A stretch of 64,000 nucleotides of DNA from Tricholomella constricta (taxonomy: Eukaryota; Basidiomycota; Agaricomycetes; Agaricales; Lyophyllaceae), in the NCBI GenBank assembly GCA_013368375.1, contig JAACJP010000019.1, forward strand, positions 310,001 to 374,000. The letters are read 5' to 3'. The notes under the pieces were generated by a model, which was not told where the DNA came from, made no database searches, and worked only from the letters and a program-made list of their open reading frames with translations. Position numbers and translations under genes: made by a program. Of this stretch, positions 34,890 to 43,850 are shown piece after piece (position 1 is the first letter of the stretch; the number at the start of each line of letters is the position of its first letter).

Positions 34890-36030
34890 TTATAGGTCCT
34901 CGACGAAAGCCAAAATTTGCTTCGCGCTCTCTTCCCACTGCAAGTCGTTCTGAATATGATGTCCAGCCCCCTCGATCACTGTAAAACTGACCGCACCACC
35001 AGAGCGCTCCTGCTCATCTCCAGCTCCAAGCCCAGGACCTACCTGCAACTGCTTACGCCTAACAAGCGTAGCGAACCCACTCTTAAACTGCTCCGCCATC
35101 CGCTGCATCAGCACAACGCCCATCAGAGCGTCCTTTCCCCCGGCGACGACAAGCACCCGCGCTGACGCTGCAGATCCCCATCCCAGAACGTTGCGGAGGA
35201 CGTTCCGCACATTCACGAAGGGCAGCATCATACCGAGGGGCCAGATGAGGCTCTCGTATTCAGACAAGTACGGTTCGAACTCCTTCACATCCGCTGTGGG
35301 GAAAGCGGGAGAGAAGAACGCACGGTGAACTAGCGTGGTCGACGATAGCGGAGAGCGGGGATGCCCCAAGTCGCGGAAGTACATGCGGATCCCGAACCAC
35401 GGATCGAGCTTTGCCCAGTTCCAATATACGCCCAAGCTAAACAGGATTTTTATCAATAACCCAAGTGTTTCAAATGTAAAGTATGTGAAAACATTCGCCT
35501 TACCCTCCGAAATTAGTGAACGACGCCATCAGCACCAACCCACCAACTTGACCAAGACCTTGACTGAGGAAATACTGCGAAAGCCCTCCGCCAGCCGAGT
35601 GTCCAATGAGTACAACATTCTCAGGATCAACGTCCCCATCACGCTGGCCAGCTTCGAATCCTTGAACGAAATTAAGGATATATCCTAGATCCCGGGCCAT
35701 AGCTGCCTTGCCAGTCCCGAAAACCAGCCTCAGAAACCCTGGGTTCCACGATGCGCCGTGGCCTCGGAGAGAAGCAGCATAACATGGATGACCATACGTC
35801 TGAGAGAATAGGAGAAGATACGGAATCCAGACTGCGGCAGAGCCGAAACCGCCGTGCTGGAAGAGAAGTGCCTTCTTTCGGGGCTGAACGGAAGAGGAAG
35901 ACGGTGGTTGCGCGACTAGGAGTTCTAAGAGTCCATTGGGAGTGCGGATATATGTCCTCTTTATTGGCGACGGTAAAGGAGTTTCTGTGATGATGGGTGC
36001 TTTCCAGGAAAGTGTGTGTCTGTCCGACAT
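34890..36030 (-). CDS. Alpha/beta hydrolase
   Basis: Two exons, 35504-36030 and 34890-35436, joined over a 67-nt intron (GTAAGG...TTTAG), 357 residues. I chose the ATG at 36,030 (MSDRHTLSWKAP). An in-frame ATG at 36,192 would add 54 residues with no clear feature and remains possible. The fold is shown by the oxyanion-hole motif LLFQHGGFGSA, the nucleophile elbow VLIGHSAGGG (Ser about 145), an acid in VVAGGKDALM and the late histidine in VIEGAGHHIQND, giving a complete Ser-Asp-His triad. There is no signal peptide, so it is likely intracellular. The substrate cannot be told: esterase, lipase or C-C hydrolase are all possible. Confidence 0.88.
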
Positions 36031-36767
36031 CGAAGCGAGGCTCGGAGTGATACAAAAATAGTTCCACGCAATGATCCGTTTGGAGATCATTAGCCTTGGG
36101 TACAAAGAAATCAAAACAACGCCTAGTTTTGAAATGAATCTGGAATTTAAGCACTCGAGAATGTACTCATCTACGGGTGGCCCAGTTAACACGGCCTATG
36201 GCAAATAACATCAGTGGCACATAGTTGTCAAATGAGCGACAGATGAGCAAAATCATAACAATCTGACATCACGTGATTCTTTCGCCAGTTCTCGTCCTGC
36301 TGAGTGTTCGTCGCACAATGCACACGTTTATATGATAAGTCCTAGTCATGACGCGACGTGTAGTGGCATGTATCGTGTTGATGCGGTCGAAATCAACAAC
36401 TTGCATTGTCTATCCGATAGTTCTCCAGCTGCACTGAGCTATCGCGTCCGTCGATCTTTACGATATGGACGCGATTCGCAACGTCAAGTCGTGGAACACG
36501 TCGCGCCGGGCTTCTTCGGCATATGGATCACCTTTTTCAATGTTGTGGTATGTGGCCTTTTCATTGTTGTCCTGTTCGGGCTCACGCGCATGGTCTTTTG
36601 AAGTTTCAAAAGACAGACTGGCCCAAAAAATGCCACCGAGAGGGGTATAAGTAGACAGCCCATTGACTGCAGCTTTTAATTCAGACAACCAACCCAGGCT
36701 TGTCGACTCGTCCATCTTGCGTTTCCACTTATTATCCGATTCAATCGTTAAAGCAACGAAAACTAGC
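36031..36767. other. Divergent promoter region
   Basis: Lies between the hydrolase gene (minus) and the F-box gene (plus). A plus-strand frame at 36,332-36,601 ends in a hydrophobic run but overlaps equally open frames and has no support. ACGTGATTC and TCACGTG-like strings near 36,270 could be regulatory. Confidence 0.4.
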
Positions 36768-38528
36768 ATGGTCTCTCACCTTCCGCTGTCTCAAACTGGA
36801 AATATCCCAGCGGACTCTACAGGCTCAAAGAAGGGTACCAAGGCAGTTCGCTCCGCGTTACACAGCTTGCTCTTGAACTATCCAGGCCCAAAGAGAGCAT
36901 CCCCCCGCACCTTGCACATTCACGCCCTCTCGCCGGAAACACTGCAGCTTATATTCTCTAAAGCTTGTGCGGAGGACTCTCTGACAACCTCCAAAGAAAT
37001 AGGACAGCTTGATTACCACCTCGAAGGCTCTTTCAGGCCTACTGCTCTCTCTATAGCCGGCGTATGCAAACTTTGGCGCCGTAACATCCTGGATCCTACG
37101 CACACGAGCTGCTGGGCGTCTTTCGTGCTCTCTGACAAGAAGCTATACAAGCTCGGGACTAGCCAACTACTGTCCCGCCTCAAACTCTACCTCGCGCGTT
37201 CTCGAAACAGTACACTGTACATTCGAGCCTTGTTCACTCGTCGCACGAGCAACCACATCAGGAATGCTCTCGTTCGCGAAGCACATCGCTGGGGATCCAT
37301 TGTTCTCCGAGCAAACACAGCTTTCTTCCAGGCCTTCCCCCCGATAATAAGCCTAACGCCCCGCCTTCGACATATCGACATTGACATGATTGACGTTGAC
37401 CCCTCTTCCCCAATGCGTCCCGCAAAAAAGACCACACCTAGCATCACCTTCACTTATACACCCGCCCTCGAGCATCTCACCCTCGGCAGGCTTGTCCCGC
37501 CACATTGGGACTTCAATCTTAAACGTGCTGGAGACAATTTGCGCCAATTCATCTCTTATAATATGCGGCTCAGCGACACCTTGCGCGTCGCGCGCACCTT
37601 GCCCGCGCTCACCAACCTCGTCTTGCATATCGCACACCAGAGCCTGGTGTGCGCCCGGCCACAGCGATTATCGTTCCCGAAACTACGCCTTTTGCAACTC
37701 CGCATGTTCGGGACCTTCCACATGTGGGTGAGTGTCGAGGGATGGCTTAAGCGAGCACGGGAAGCGCTGGCAGAGCTCTTGGACACCGTGGAGACGCCAG
37801 CACTGAAAGACCTGACTGTTTCGTTTCCGACTTGGACGTGCGGTGACGCGGAGGCGGTCGAGTGGGAGCAGAAGTGGAAGCTCGTCGGCGGATGGCCGAT
37901 GTCGTCGTTCCGAATATTCCTGGGGAGCACTTTGCGAGGAACCTTGACGAAGCTGACCTTGCACTGTGCAGCGATCAATGCCGACGATCTTATTGGGTGT
38001 CTTGCGATGTTATCCAGGCTGGAGATGTTCGATTTCGAGGAGCCGCCGAGTTTTAGGACGGAGAAGATGGTGAAATGGTTGACGAGGTTTGAGGCCTTGG
38101 ACGAGCCATGGGCGGTGGCGCAATATCGGGAAAGATGTGATAGGCTACCGCGCCTGCGAAAACTGGAACTCTCTGGAAAGCTACTGGTCGACGACGACAT
38201 GATTGTGACGATGTTGGAGTCGAGAATGAAACACTTGGGTGGTATGGCTGTCTTTGAGGATGCATATGACGATACGGACGAGGGGGATGGGGACTGCTCA
38301 CGAGGAATCGTCGAGATGGATGATGAGGATAGTGACGCTAAGGTTGGTATGGGAGAGCTGGATCTCACCTCCGCCAAGTTCACTTTCAGGGGCCGCAGGA
38401 TGGAGCCTGCAGCATGGCAGCGACTGAAAGACCTTATGGCCCCGGATCATAAGGATTGTGACCATATTTTGATAAGATCGGTGTGGGATTGTGATGCAGT
38501 TCCAGAGAGGTTTACAGGACTTGATTGA
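36768..38528 (+). CDS. F-box-like protein with degenerate leucine-rich region
   Basis: A single exon of 586 residues starting at MVSHLPLSQTG; the frame is open further upstream but has no earlier ATG. At residues 45-130 is a mushroom-type F-box: LHIHALSPETLQLIFSKACA, then SIAGVCKLWRRNILDPTHTS and CWASFVL. The rest has leucine-rich segments (LTNLVLHIAHQS, LRLLQLRMF, LTKLTLHCAA, LRKLELSGK) and an acidic patch near 510-540. F-box proteins join substrates to SCF ubiquitin ligases through Skp1. This large, fast-changing family in Agaricomycetes mostly has unknown targets. Confidence 0.8.
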   Translation: MVSHLPLSQTGNIPADSTGSKKGTKAVRSALHSLLLNYPGPKRASPRTLHIHALSPETLQLIFSKACAEDSLTTSKEIGQLDYHLEGSFRPTALSIAGVCKLWRRNILDPTHTSCWASFVLSDKKLYKLGTSQLLSRLKLYLARSRNSTLYIRALFTRRTSNHIRNALVREAHRWGSIVLRANTAFFQAFPPIISLTPRLRHIDIDMIDVDPSSPMRPAKKTTPSITFTYTPALEHLTLGRLVPPHWDFNLKRAGDNLRQFISYNMRLSDTLRVARTLPALTNLVLHIAHQSLVCARPQRLSFPKLRLLQLRMFGTFHMWVSVEGWLKRAREALAELLDTVETPALKDLTVSFPTWTCGDAEAVEWEQKWKLVGGWPMSSFRIFLGSTLRGTLTKLTLHCAAINADDLIGCLAMLSRLEMFDFEEPPSFRTEKMVKWLTRFEALDEPWAVAQYRERCDRLPRLRKLELSGKLLVDDDMIVTMLESRMKHLGGMAVFEDAYDDTDEGDGDCSRGIVEMDDEDSDAKVGMGELDLTSAKFTFRGRRMEPAAWQRLKDLMAPDHKDCDHILIRSVWDCDAVPERFTGLD

Positions 38529-38776
38529 TCGATATTCGGCCATACATAGAACGTGCGATGTACATCTGTTACCATCAGACACCAGTTTCTTGTCGACGAG
38601 AGCGTTGCAGCGAGTGCCCTTGACCTGATTTGCTTGTACGAACGATAACTATAAGTTGAATCACAGGTAACAATTCAACTTTACTCAGAATAGTTTTGCT
38701 GTAAATCGACGAAGCTGACGCAGTAATCAGCGATTATTCTTTTGCACTGTCCTCCGACACGTCGTTGATCGACTAC
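38529..38776. other. Convergent 3' spacer
   Basis: A short intergenic stretch between the F-box gene and the LPMO gene, which face each other. Nothing recognisable. Confidence 0.5.
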
Positions 38777-39757
38777 CTACCCTCGCCAGACAGGAGGTCC
38801 TGGAACCTGGCGATATCCCGGCACCACTGGTCAGCTCGAAGCTGTTCGTAACTTTAGGACAAATCCATACCATATAGGCGGTAGGCACCGGATCGTAGAT
38901 GTTGAGCGTCAGGCCAGGGTCTTGACAGACAGAGTTAAACAAACGATGACTCCAGGTACTTCATGAATCAAAACTGACCAGTAGGTGATACGTATCCAGG
39001 AATAGAGACCTTCGATGGATTACCGGATCCGCCGCCAGTGATGTTGATTTGGGCGCAAGAGATGTACCACTGAGGAGCCTGGGGTAGGTGGAGGCCTATT
39101 TGTTCGATTCGGACCAGGTACTGGACGCGAGAGCGATCAGCCAACGTTAAACACACATAGCGGATAAGTATATCACCCACCTCGCCCGCTGGTGTATTAG
39201 GGGGAATGGTCGTCGTAAGGTAAGTAGCGCCCATGTCGATGAAATTGAAAGGATCGAAGGTAGCGCCCCATTCGTCGATCTGCACGCTCAAGTTCAAGTT
39301 CACACAGATATACATACCAATATGGGAAAAGACACGGCTCCCTCACTTTAAACCAGTGAGCACCACTCCCATCCCAGCTTGCCGCTGTACCGGGAGCCTT
39401 TCCGAGGTAGATGGCCGCGGGGCCTTCGTGGAAAATCCGATTATTGCTCTCGCTTTCAACTTGGAAACCGATCGTGCTTCCTGCCGCGATGGTAATAGTC
39501 TCAGACGCCGGAGATGGGTCGACGTTGCATCTTATTTCGTTGGACGTGACGTTTTCAAGAGGGAAGTTATCCAGTGGGGTGCGAACGGCTGCTGTAGATG
39601 TGGTGTTACCAGCAACCAGGTTGTAGAAGATATCTAAGGAGTTTTGGTGGTACGTACGTTAGAGCGCCCAAAAGTTTACGCTTGTTAGGTGAGACTCACA
39701 ATGTGCAGTAGCGCTTTGAGCGAGGATCACGAGGCTGATGAGATGAGAAAACTCCAT
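38777..39757 (-). CDS. AA9 lytic polysaccharide monooxygenase
   Basis: Six exons: 39700-39757, 39347-39633, 39181-39279, 38979-39120, 38871-38920 and 38777-38806, 221 residues; introns are 58-67 nt. The signal peptide MEFSHLISLVILAQSATA is followed directly by His1 of the mature enzyme (split over intron 1: AH then YIFYNLV). The second copper histidine is in FHEGPAAIYLGKAP, and the axial tyrosine is in APQWYISCAQINI, so the copper site is complete. The C-terminus ends PGPPVWRG with no cellulose-binding module. AA9 enzymes cleave cellulose and related glucans by oxidation, outside the cell, with an electron donor. Length and motifs fit a one-domain family member. Confidence 0.93.
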
Positions 39758-40134
39758 TATCGCACAAGACGAGAATTTTAGATGCGAGACGGCGAGAGCT
39801 CATCGTCTCTTTATACAGTTCACAGTGGAGCGTGCTTTTCCGAACACTGGAGAAAGTCCTATCCGACTAGCACTCGATCCTTTAAGCATGTCGGAAAAGA
39901 TACGGGTAGTTTACCCGAAGCCAAGAGGGAGTTTACGAAACGGCTCAGCGCACAATAAACAGGAATCCTCCACAGTAGGCTGGGGTATGGTGGTAGTTCG
40001 GAAGTAAATGGAGTATTGTGGAGTAGGAAGAGTTGAGGAGGTAACCCAGACTACCGGCTTCGGCCAAAAATCAAGAACGAGTCGCATGGTGTCGCTGTGC
40101 TTCGAGCACTCGGCCATAGTTCATCAGGTCACTA
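39758..40134. other. LPMO promoter region
   Basis: Lies between the LPMO ATG and the mobile element. It contains the TATA box and no gene. Confidence 0.5.
39810..39815 (-). promoter_or_regulatory. TATA box of the LPMO gene
   Basis: TATAAA on the minus strand (setting CTGTATAAAGAGACG), 53 bp upstream of the ATG. Confidence 0.65.
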
Positions 40135-40161
40135 CAGTCGCGGACAAGCAAACACCGTCAA
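40135..40161 (+). repeat. Left terminal inverted repeat
   Basis: Matches the complement of 41,181-41,207 at 26 of 27 positions. Confidence 0.88.
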
Positions 40162-40298
40162 GTTTGGCGGGTCATTTATGTAGACTCGATCACAAAGCGG
40201 AATCCTATTTTGCATGCAGGAACAGTATAATAAGGTGTCAATGAGTGAGATTCCACGAGCCGATTCTTCAGAAATGGCCGGGGAAATCCTTGGACCCC

Positions 40299-40317
40299 CA
40301 AAAATTTGGCCGCCCCC
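40299..40317 (+). repeat. Subterminal direct repeat, left
   Basis: CAAAAATTTGGCCGCCCCC, identical to 41,051-41,069 and in the same orientation. It may be a transposase-binding site. Confidence 0.7.
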
Positions 40318-40468
40318 CTGAAGAAAGCTTAAAAATCTTGGAAAAATGCGCAATCGATTCCTTTTGATAAGCTGATCATCTTCCGAGATTATCAAGGGAT
40401 TTTCACGAGCCGTTCAGCCACAAAAAATTGGAACATTTCGCCCATTATCCACACATACTCTTGTTGTA

Positions 40469-41032
40469 ATGCCCAAAGCACCTCGCGGACGTAAGCCGAA
40501 ACAAAAGAGAAATATCACAGGCCTTCGAAATCAACATCAGGTCACTCCCGATGCGTTGCAAGAGCTGGTGCTGGCTGTCGGGGATGCTGTCATCGAAGCA
40601 CACAATGACAACCAAGTATCAATGCTCGAGACTCTCATTCGCGACGCAGGGCATGAGTGCATGTTCCTGCCAAAATTTCACTGTGAATTGAACCAATTGA
40701 AATGGTCTGTCCAGATTCTTATTTTCAGACATTGTCATCTCACAGAAACACGACATTAGTACTGGGGTTGGGCTAAATACAGGTACAGACAAGTTCCGAA
40801 AAAGAGCTTTGATGATTCGAAGCGTGCAGCCCTTGACGCGCTCAACGCGTGCCCCGCCAACGTCATCCGCAGGTTTGTCAATCGATCCTGGCGCTTTCTG
40901 TACGCATATCGTTTCGGATTGAAAGGGAAAGCCGCGGAATGGGCTGTTCGGGAGTACAAGGGCCATCGGACAATCTCACGGGGGGCTCTGATGCACCTGG
41001 AGGCCCTTGTCCAGGGTACAGGGGCACCCTAA
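40469..41032 (+). pseudogene. Tc1/mariner-type DDE transposase remnant
   Basis: The frame begins MPKAPRGRKPKQKRN, an N-terminal basic start, and passes without the expected catalytic core to the C-terminal motif HECMFLPKFHCELN. After a 55-nt intron (40705-40759) it continues YWGWAKYRYRQVPKKSFDD, ANVIRRFVNRSWRFLYAY and GKAAEWAVREYKGH. The usual motif at the join is NPIE, where the last glutamate is catalytic. Here the DNA reads AACCAATTGAAATG, one C short, so the frame is lost at the catalytic position. Internal deletion plus frameshift mean no active enzyme. Confidence 0.75.
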
Positions 41033-41050
41033 AATGTTGCTGAAAACGGT

Positions 41051-41069
41051 CAAAAATTTGGCCGCCCCC
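41051..41069 (+). repeat. Subterminal direct repeat, right
   Basis: Same 19 bp as 40,299-40,317, in direct orientation. Confidence 0.7.
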
Positions 41070-41180
41070 ATTTTCTCGTGGGAAAAACTTCGGAGATGTC
41101 TTTTTCGACTCTTTTCGTCATTCTGAGTATTATTCCGTTGTCAGTTTGTTCGAAAAAATTCTGGTTCCCGAGATATCAAA

Positions 41181-41207
41181 TTGACTGTGTTTGCTTGTCC
41201 GCGACTG
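41181..41207 (-). repeat. Right terminal inverted repeat
   Basis: Complement of the left repeat, followed by the TA target site. Confidence 0.88.
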
Positions 41208-41209
41208 TA

Positions 41210-41938
41210 TAATTACCGAGCACCTTTAAAAAAGTAGATAGTCCGTCGTGTGAGCCTAGAATAGAGGGCGATCGCATGCTTCAATATTGGAGCGATACCG
41301 ACATCTTAGCGAGACGGAGTGCAGAGTGCAGTTACGCCAACGCGATAGGTTTCCAGGATTCATAGTGCCAGTGGTTGAGATGCAACCTTGGGCATGAATA
41401 GATAGATCTCTCAAAGGGGTTTCCTTGAATCGAGTTAGGTTTTAGAATTAGACATCGTGTGAAGCCATCAGCAAAAATGGGCCTGAGGTTCAAGTTCAGA
41501 AAAGCCGAGAGTCGGTACCGTGACTCAGTTGAATGCCAATGAATGTCTACAAAAGGGAGAAACGACCGATGCGTCTCCGGGAGAGACATCATCATGAATG
41601 TCATTGTCAATGTCAGAAGCCTGAGCGCAATGATGCTCCATTCCGGAGGCCGGCCCGGACGGACACCTGTAATAAGGATACATTGGTCAATAAACGACTC
41701 TACTGACTATCCAAAAGCTCATAATCATGAAGGGTGTGTGTAGTCGAGGAAGGGGGGTGTCATGGAACGGAGAGAGTGTGTGAGTGAGTTGAGCCAGGGA
41801 ACGTGAATGCTACTGATACTACTGATACGTAAGAAAAGATGGTTCGTGAATGATGAATGCTGGATACAAGACAGTTGTGACGGTATGGAGAAATGCGATG
41901 TAGAGGATGTTCCATGGAAGAGGTGAGGAAAACCAGGA
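41210..41938. other. Spacer downstream of the TAPR1-like gene
   Basis: Probably its 3' untranslated region plus unassigned DNA. ACTACTGATACTACTGATAC-type doubling is seen near 41,815. No gene is supported. Confidence 0.45.
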
Positions 41939-43072
41939 CTATCGTCGTGCGACGCGCTTTCGTTCCCGTCCGTTATCGTCTTCTACGTCCATTGCATCCG
42001 AGGTAGTCTGACTCAGATTGAGGTTCTGGTTCTGGTTTTGCTGAAGCGCCAAATTCCGCGAGCTTCGTGTTCGTCTTCTGCTCGCCAGAGAGCCGGAACC
42101 GTGATTTCCGCTGTTGACGGAATTACCCACCCCTGTGGCAGAAGAGTGAGGGGTTGAGGAGCTCCCGATAGTAACAGGAGGTGTCGAAGAGTCTAGCATC
42201 ATCATCATCGCGTGTCGACGCTTAGCTCCAGCCGCGATGGGGATCGAAATGTCGGAGGAAGAGGCTGAGGAAGGAGGTGGGGAGGATAGACCATCGGTTA
42301 TGAAATCTAGACCGCCTGCCACTGGATTCGTGTATGAGGTTGAGAGCTCGCCTTTCCCTGATGGTCGAGAGCGTATAGGGCGCTGAATAGGTCGCAGAGT
42401 GGCGTGTGGAGGTGGCGAAGGCGATGAAGGCTCAGAGGGCAGTTGGCCATGTAGTTGAGAAGGAGGTGAATTAGGTGTTGGCAGAGATGCAGGCTGTTGA
42501 CGATGAAGGAATAGTCAGAACATTCGAACCCCTCTATTGATGGAGACATACCTGGTCTTTGGGGTGCGACGTCGATGCACTTGTCACTTTGACCGTCTTA
42601 TTATCAGGCTTCGGCCCGGCAACTGTCGTCGGCGCCTTGGACCTTCCCCCTTCTTTTTCTTTCTCGCGCTCTTCCTCTTCGTCCTCCTCCTCTTCTCTTG
42701 ACTTAATGGCCTCCAATCTGGCTTCCGTCCAGTCCATGACCCGACCGATAGTCATGCCACCCTGCTCTGGGTCGTGAGATGACGCCGAGGGGTTAAGTGA
42801 TACGCCTTGCTGGATCATCGTTAAGAGATCCTGGCATGCAGCAGCATATCCAGCATTGTAAGCCCGTTTCGAGTTCTTTCTAGAGGAACGGTAGAGTGTC
42901 GTGATGCTCAAAGCAGCAGCTGGTCACAGAGTAAGAGTAAGTTTTCTGAAAGAAATGATCGATTGAAAAAATTGAGCACATTACCTTTGAAATTATTGGA
43001 CAACTCCTTCTCGGCATTCTGCTGAGCGGTGGGCAGGGAGTTGGCCAGTGTATGTAGGTTGAGTGATTCCAT
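41939..43072 (-). CDS. TAPR1/HAPSTR1-like stress-response protein (C16orf72 family)
   Basis: Three exons: 42985-43072, 42552-42919 and 41939-42493, 336 residues. The start MESLNLHTLANSLPT was preferred; an in-frame ATG at 43,141 would add 23 residues. The conserved core reads ALSITTLYRSSRKNSKRAYN, AGYAAACQDLLTMIQQGV and GRVMDWTEARLEAIKSRE. An acidic run follows (EEEEDEEEERE), then a proline-rich linker with LRPIQRPIRSR, and a basic end KRRHAMMM...RERKRVARR. The core resembles the family of human C16orf72, a nuclear partner of the ubiquitin ligase HUWE1 in stress signalling. The match is from memory of the motif, so the family call is moderate; the gene model itself is firm. Confidence 0.68.
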
Positions 43073-43850
43073 GGAGGTCACTGGAGAAGAAGAGCAAACC
43101 CTAACCACGTTATCGGGATCCACCTTGTTCGACCTAGTCACGCGGATCTCGGCGTTCTAAACATTTGAGGTCGGCGAATTTTTCCAAGTTGGCCACCACC
43201 TTTCTTTCAAATGAACCAAGTATCTCGTGTCTGTCCAGCATTGACAGAAAAACGGTGTATAGTCGATTATTTCTATCCAAGTCGGCTTCAACAAGTTCGT
43301 ACGGTATGTCTGTCTTGCTTGCTATGTTCATCCTCTTTTTGATGTCGAACTTTCATGTTGAATCCAATCAACAAGCCTGTCCATTCATGTCCTTCGGAAA
43401 ATCACAAAATATCGATCAGTGTAAGATGTCAAAAGGCTTTCGATCGTTCTCGAAGGTTCTGTGTGCTATTAGCGCCACATGGCATCGGTGACTGCTCCGA
43501 GAAACAGAGCGCCTGTGCAACAAAATTTCCTTGTTTTAAAAAGCTGTGGCGTCCAAATACTCGCATCTAACTCGAACGCTCTTGGTCTATTCTAATATAT
43601 GTACCTAGGAATTATCTTTGAAAATTTTTTCAATTCAAGGCATCCGAGGTACCAAGCCTTCTCACTCCATCGGACTTTTTTGAAGTCTCTCAATGATTCT
43701 GGGAGCTTGTGATGTGGGACAGACTGTATTATTAGAAATGGTCGGGCCGCTGGTCGGCCCTCATGTAGATCCCATGACAGGACTTCACAACTTCCGGGAC
43801 GTCTTTGCTACGAATAAGAGGCAGCTGAGTCTTCCCATCCGTCAAGAAGG
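43073..43850. other. Divergent region between the TAPR1-like and GH78 genes
   Basis: Short frames occur on both strands (43,134-43,331 minus; 43,165-43,570 plus). The minus frame reads DRHEILGSFERKVVANLEKF, which is protein-like, but it has no start context or neighbour exons I can join. It is possibly a relic. The rest probably holds promoters. Confidence 0.35.

Larger units (their letters stand above)
40135..41207 (+). mobile_element. Short Tc1/mariner-type DNA transposon, internally deleted
   Basis: Bounded by 27-bp terminal inverted repeats beginning CAGTCGCGGACAAGCAAACA (one mismatch), with TA on each side at 40,133-40,134 and 41,208-41,209, as expected for Tc1/mariner insertion. Inside is a transposase remnant far shorter than a full gene. 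The 1,073-bp length and the fused ends of the reading frame point to an internal deletion derivative that would need a helper to move. Confidence 0.85.

Noticed and set aside
36332..36601. Small frame with a C-terminal hydrophobic segment between hydrolase and F-box genes
   Set aside because: Sits in a divergent promoter region, has no intron or context support, and its length is expected by chance.
37556..38383. 275-codon minus-strand frame opposite the F-box gene
   Set aside because: Serine-rich shadow of a convincing plus-strand gene.
43134..43331. Possible extra 5' exon of the TAPR1-like gene
   Set aside because: It reads like protein but cannot be spliced in frame to MESLNLHTLAN with a supported GT-AG pair, and the family normally starts at that methionine.
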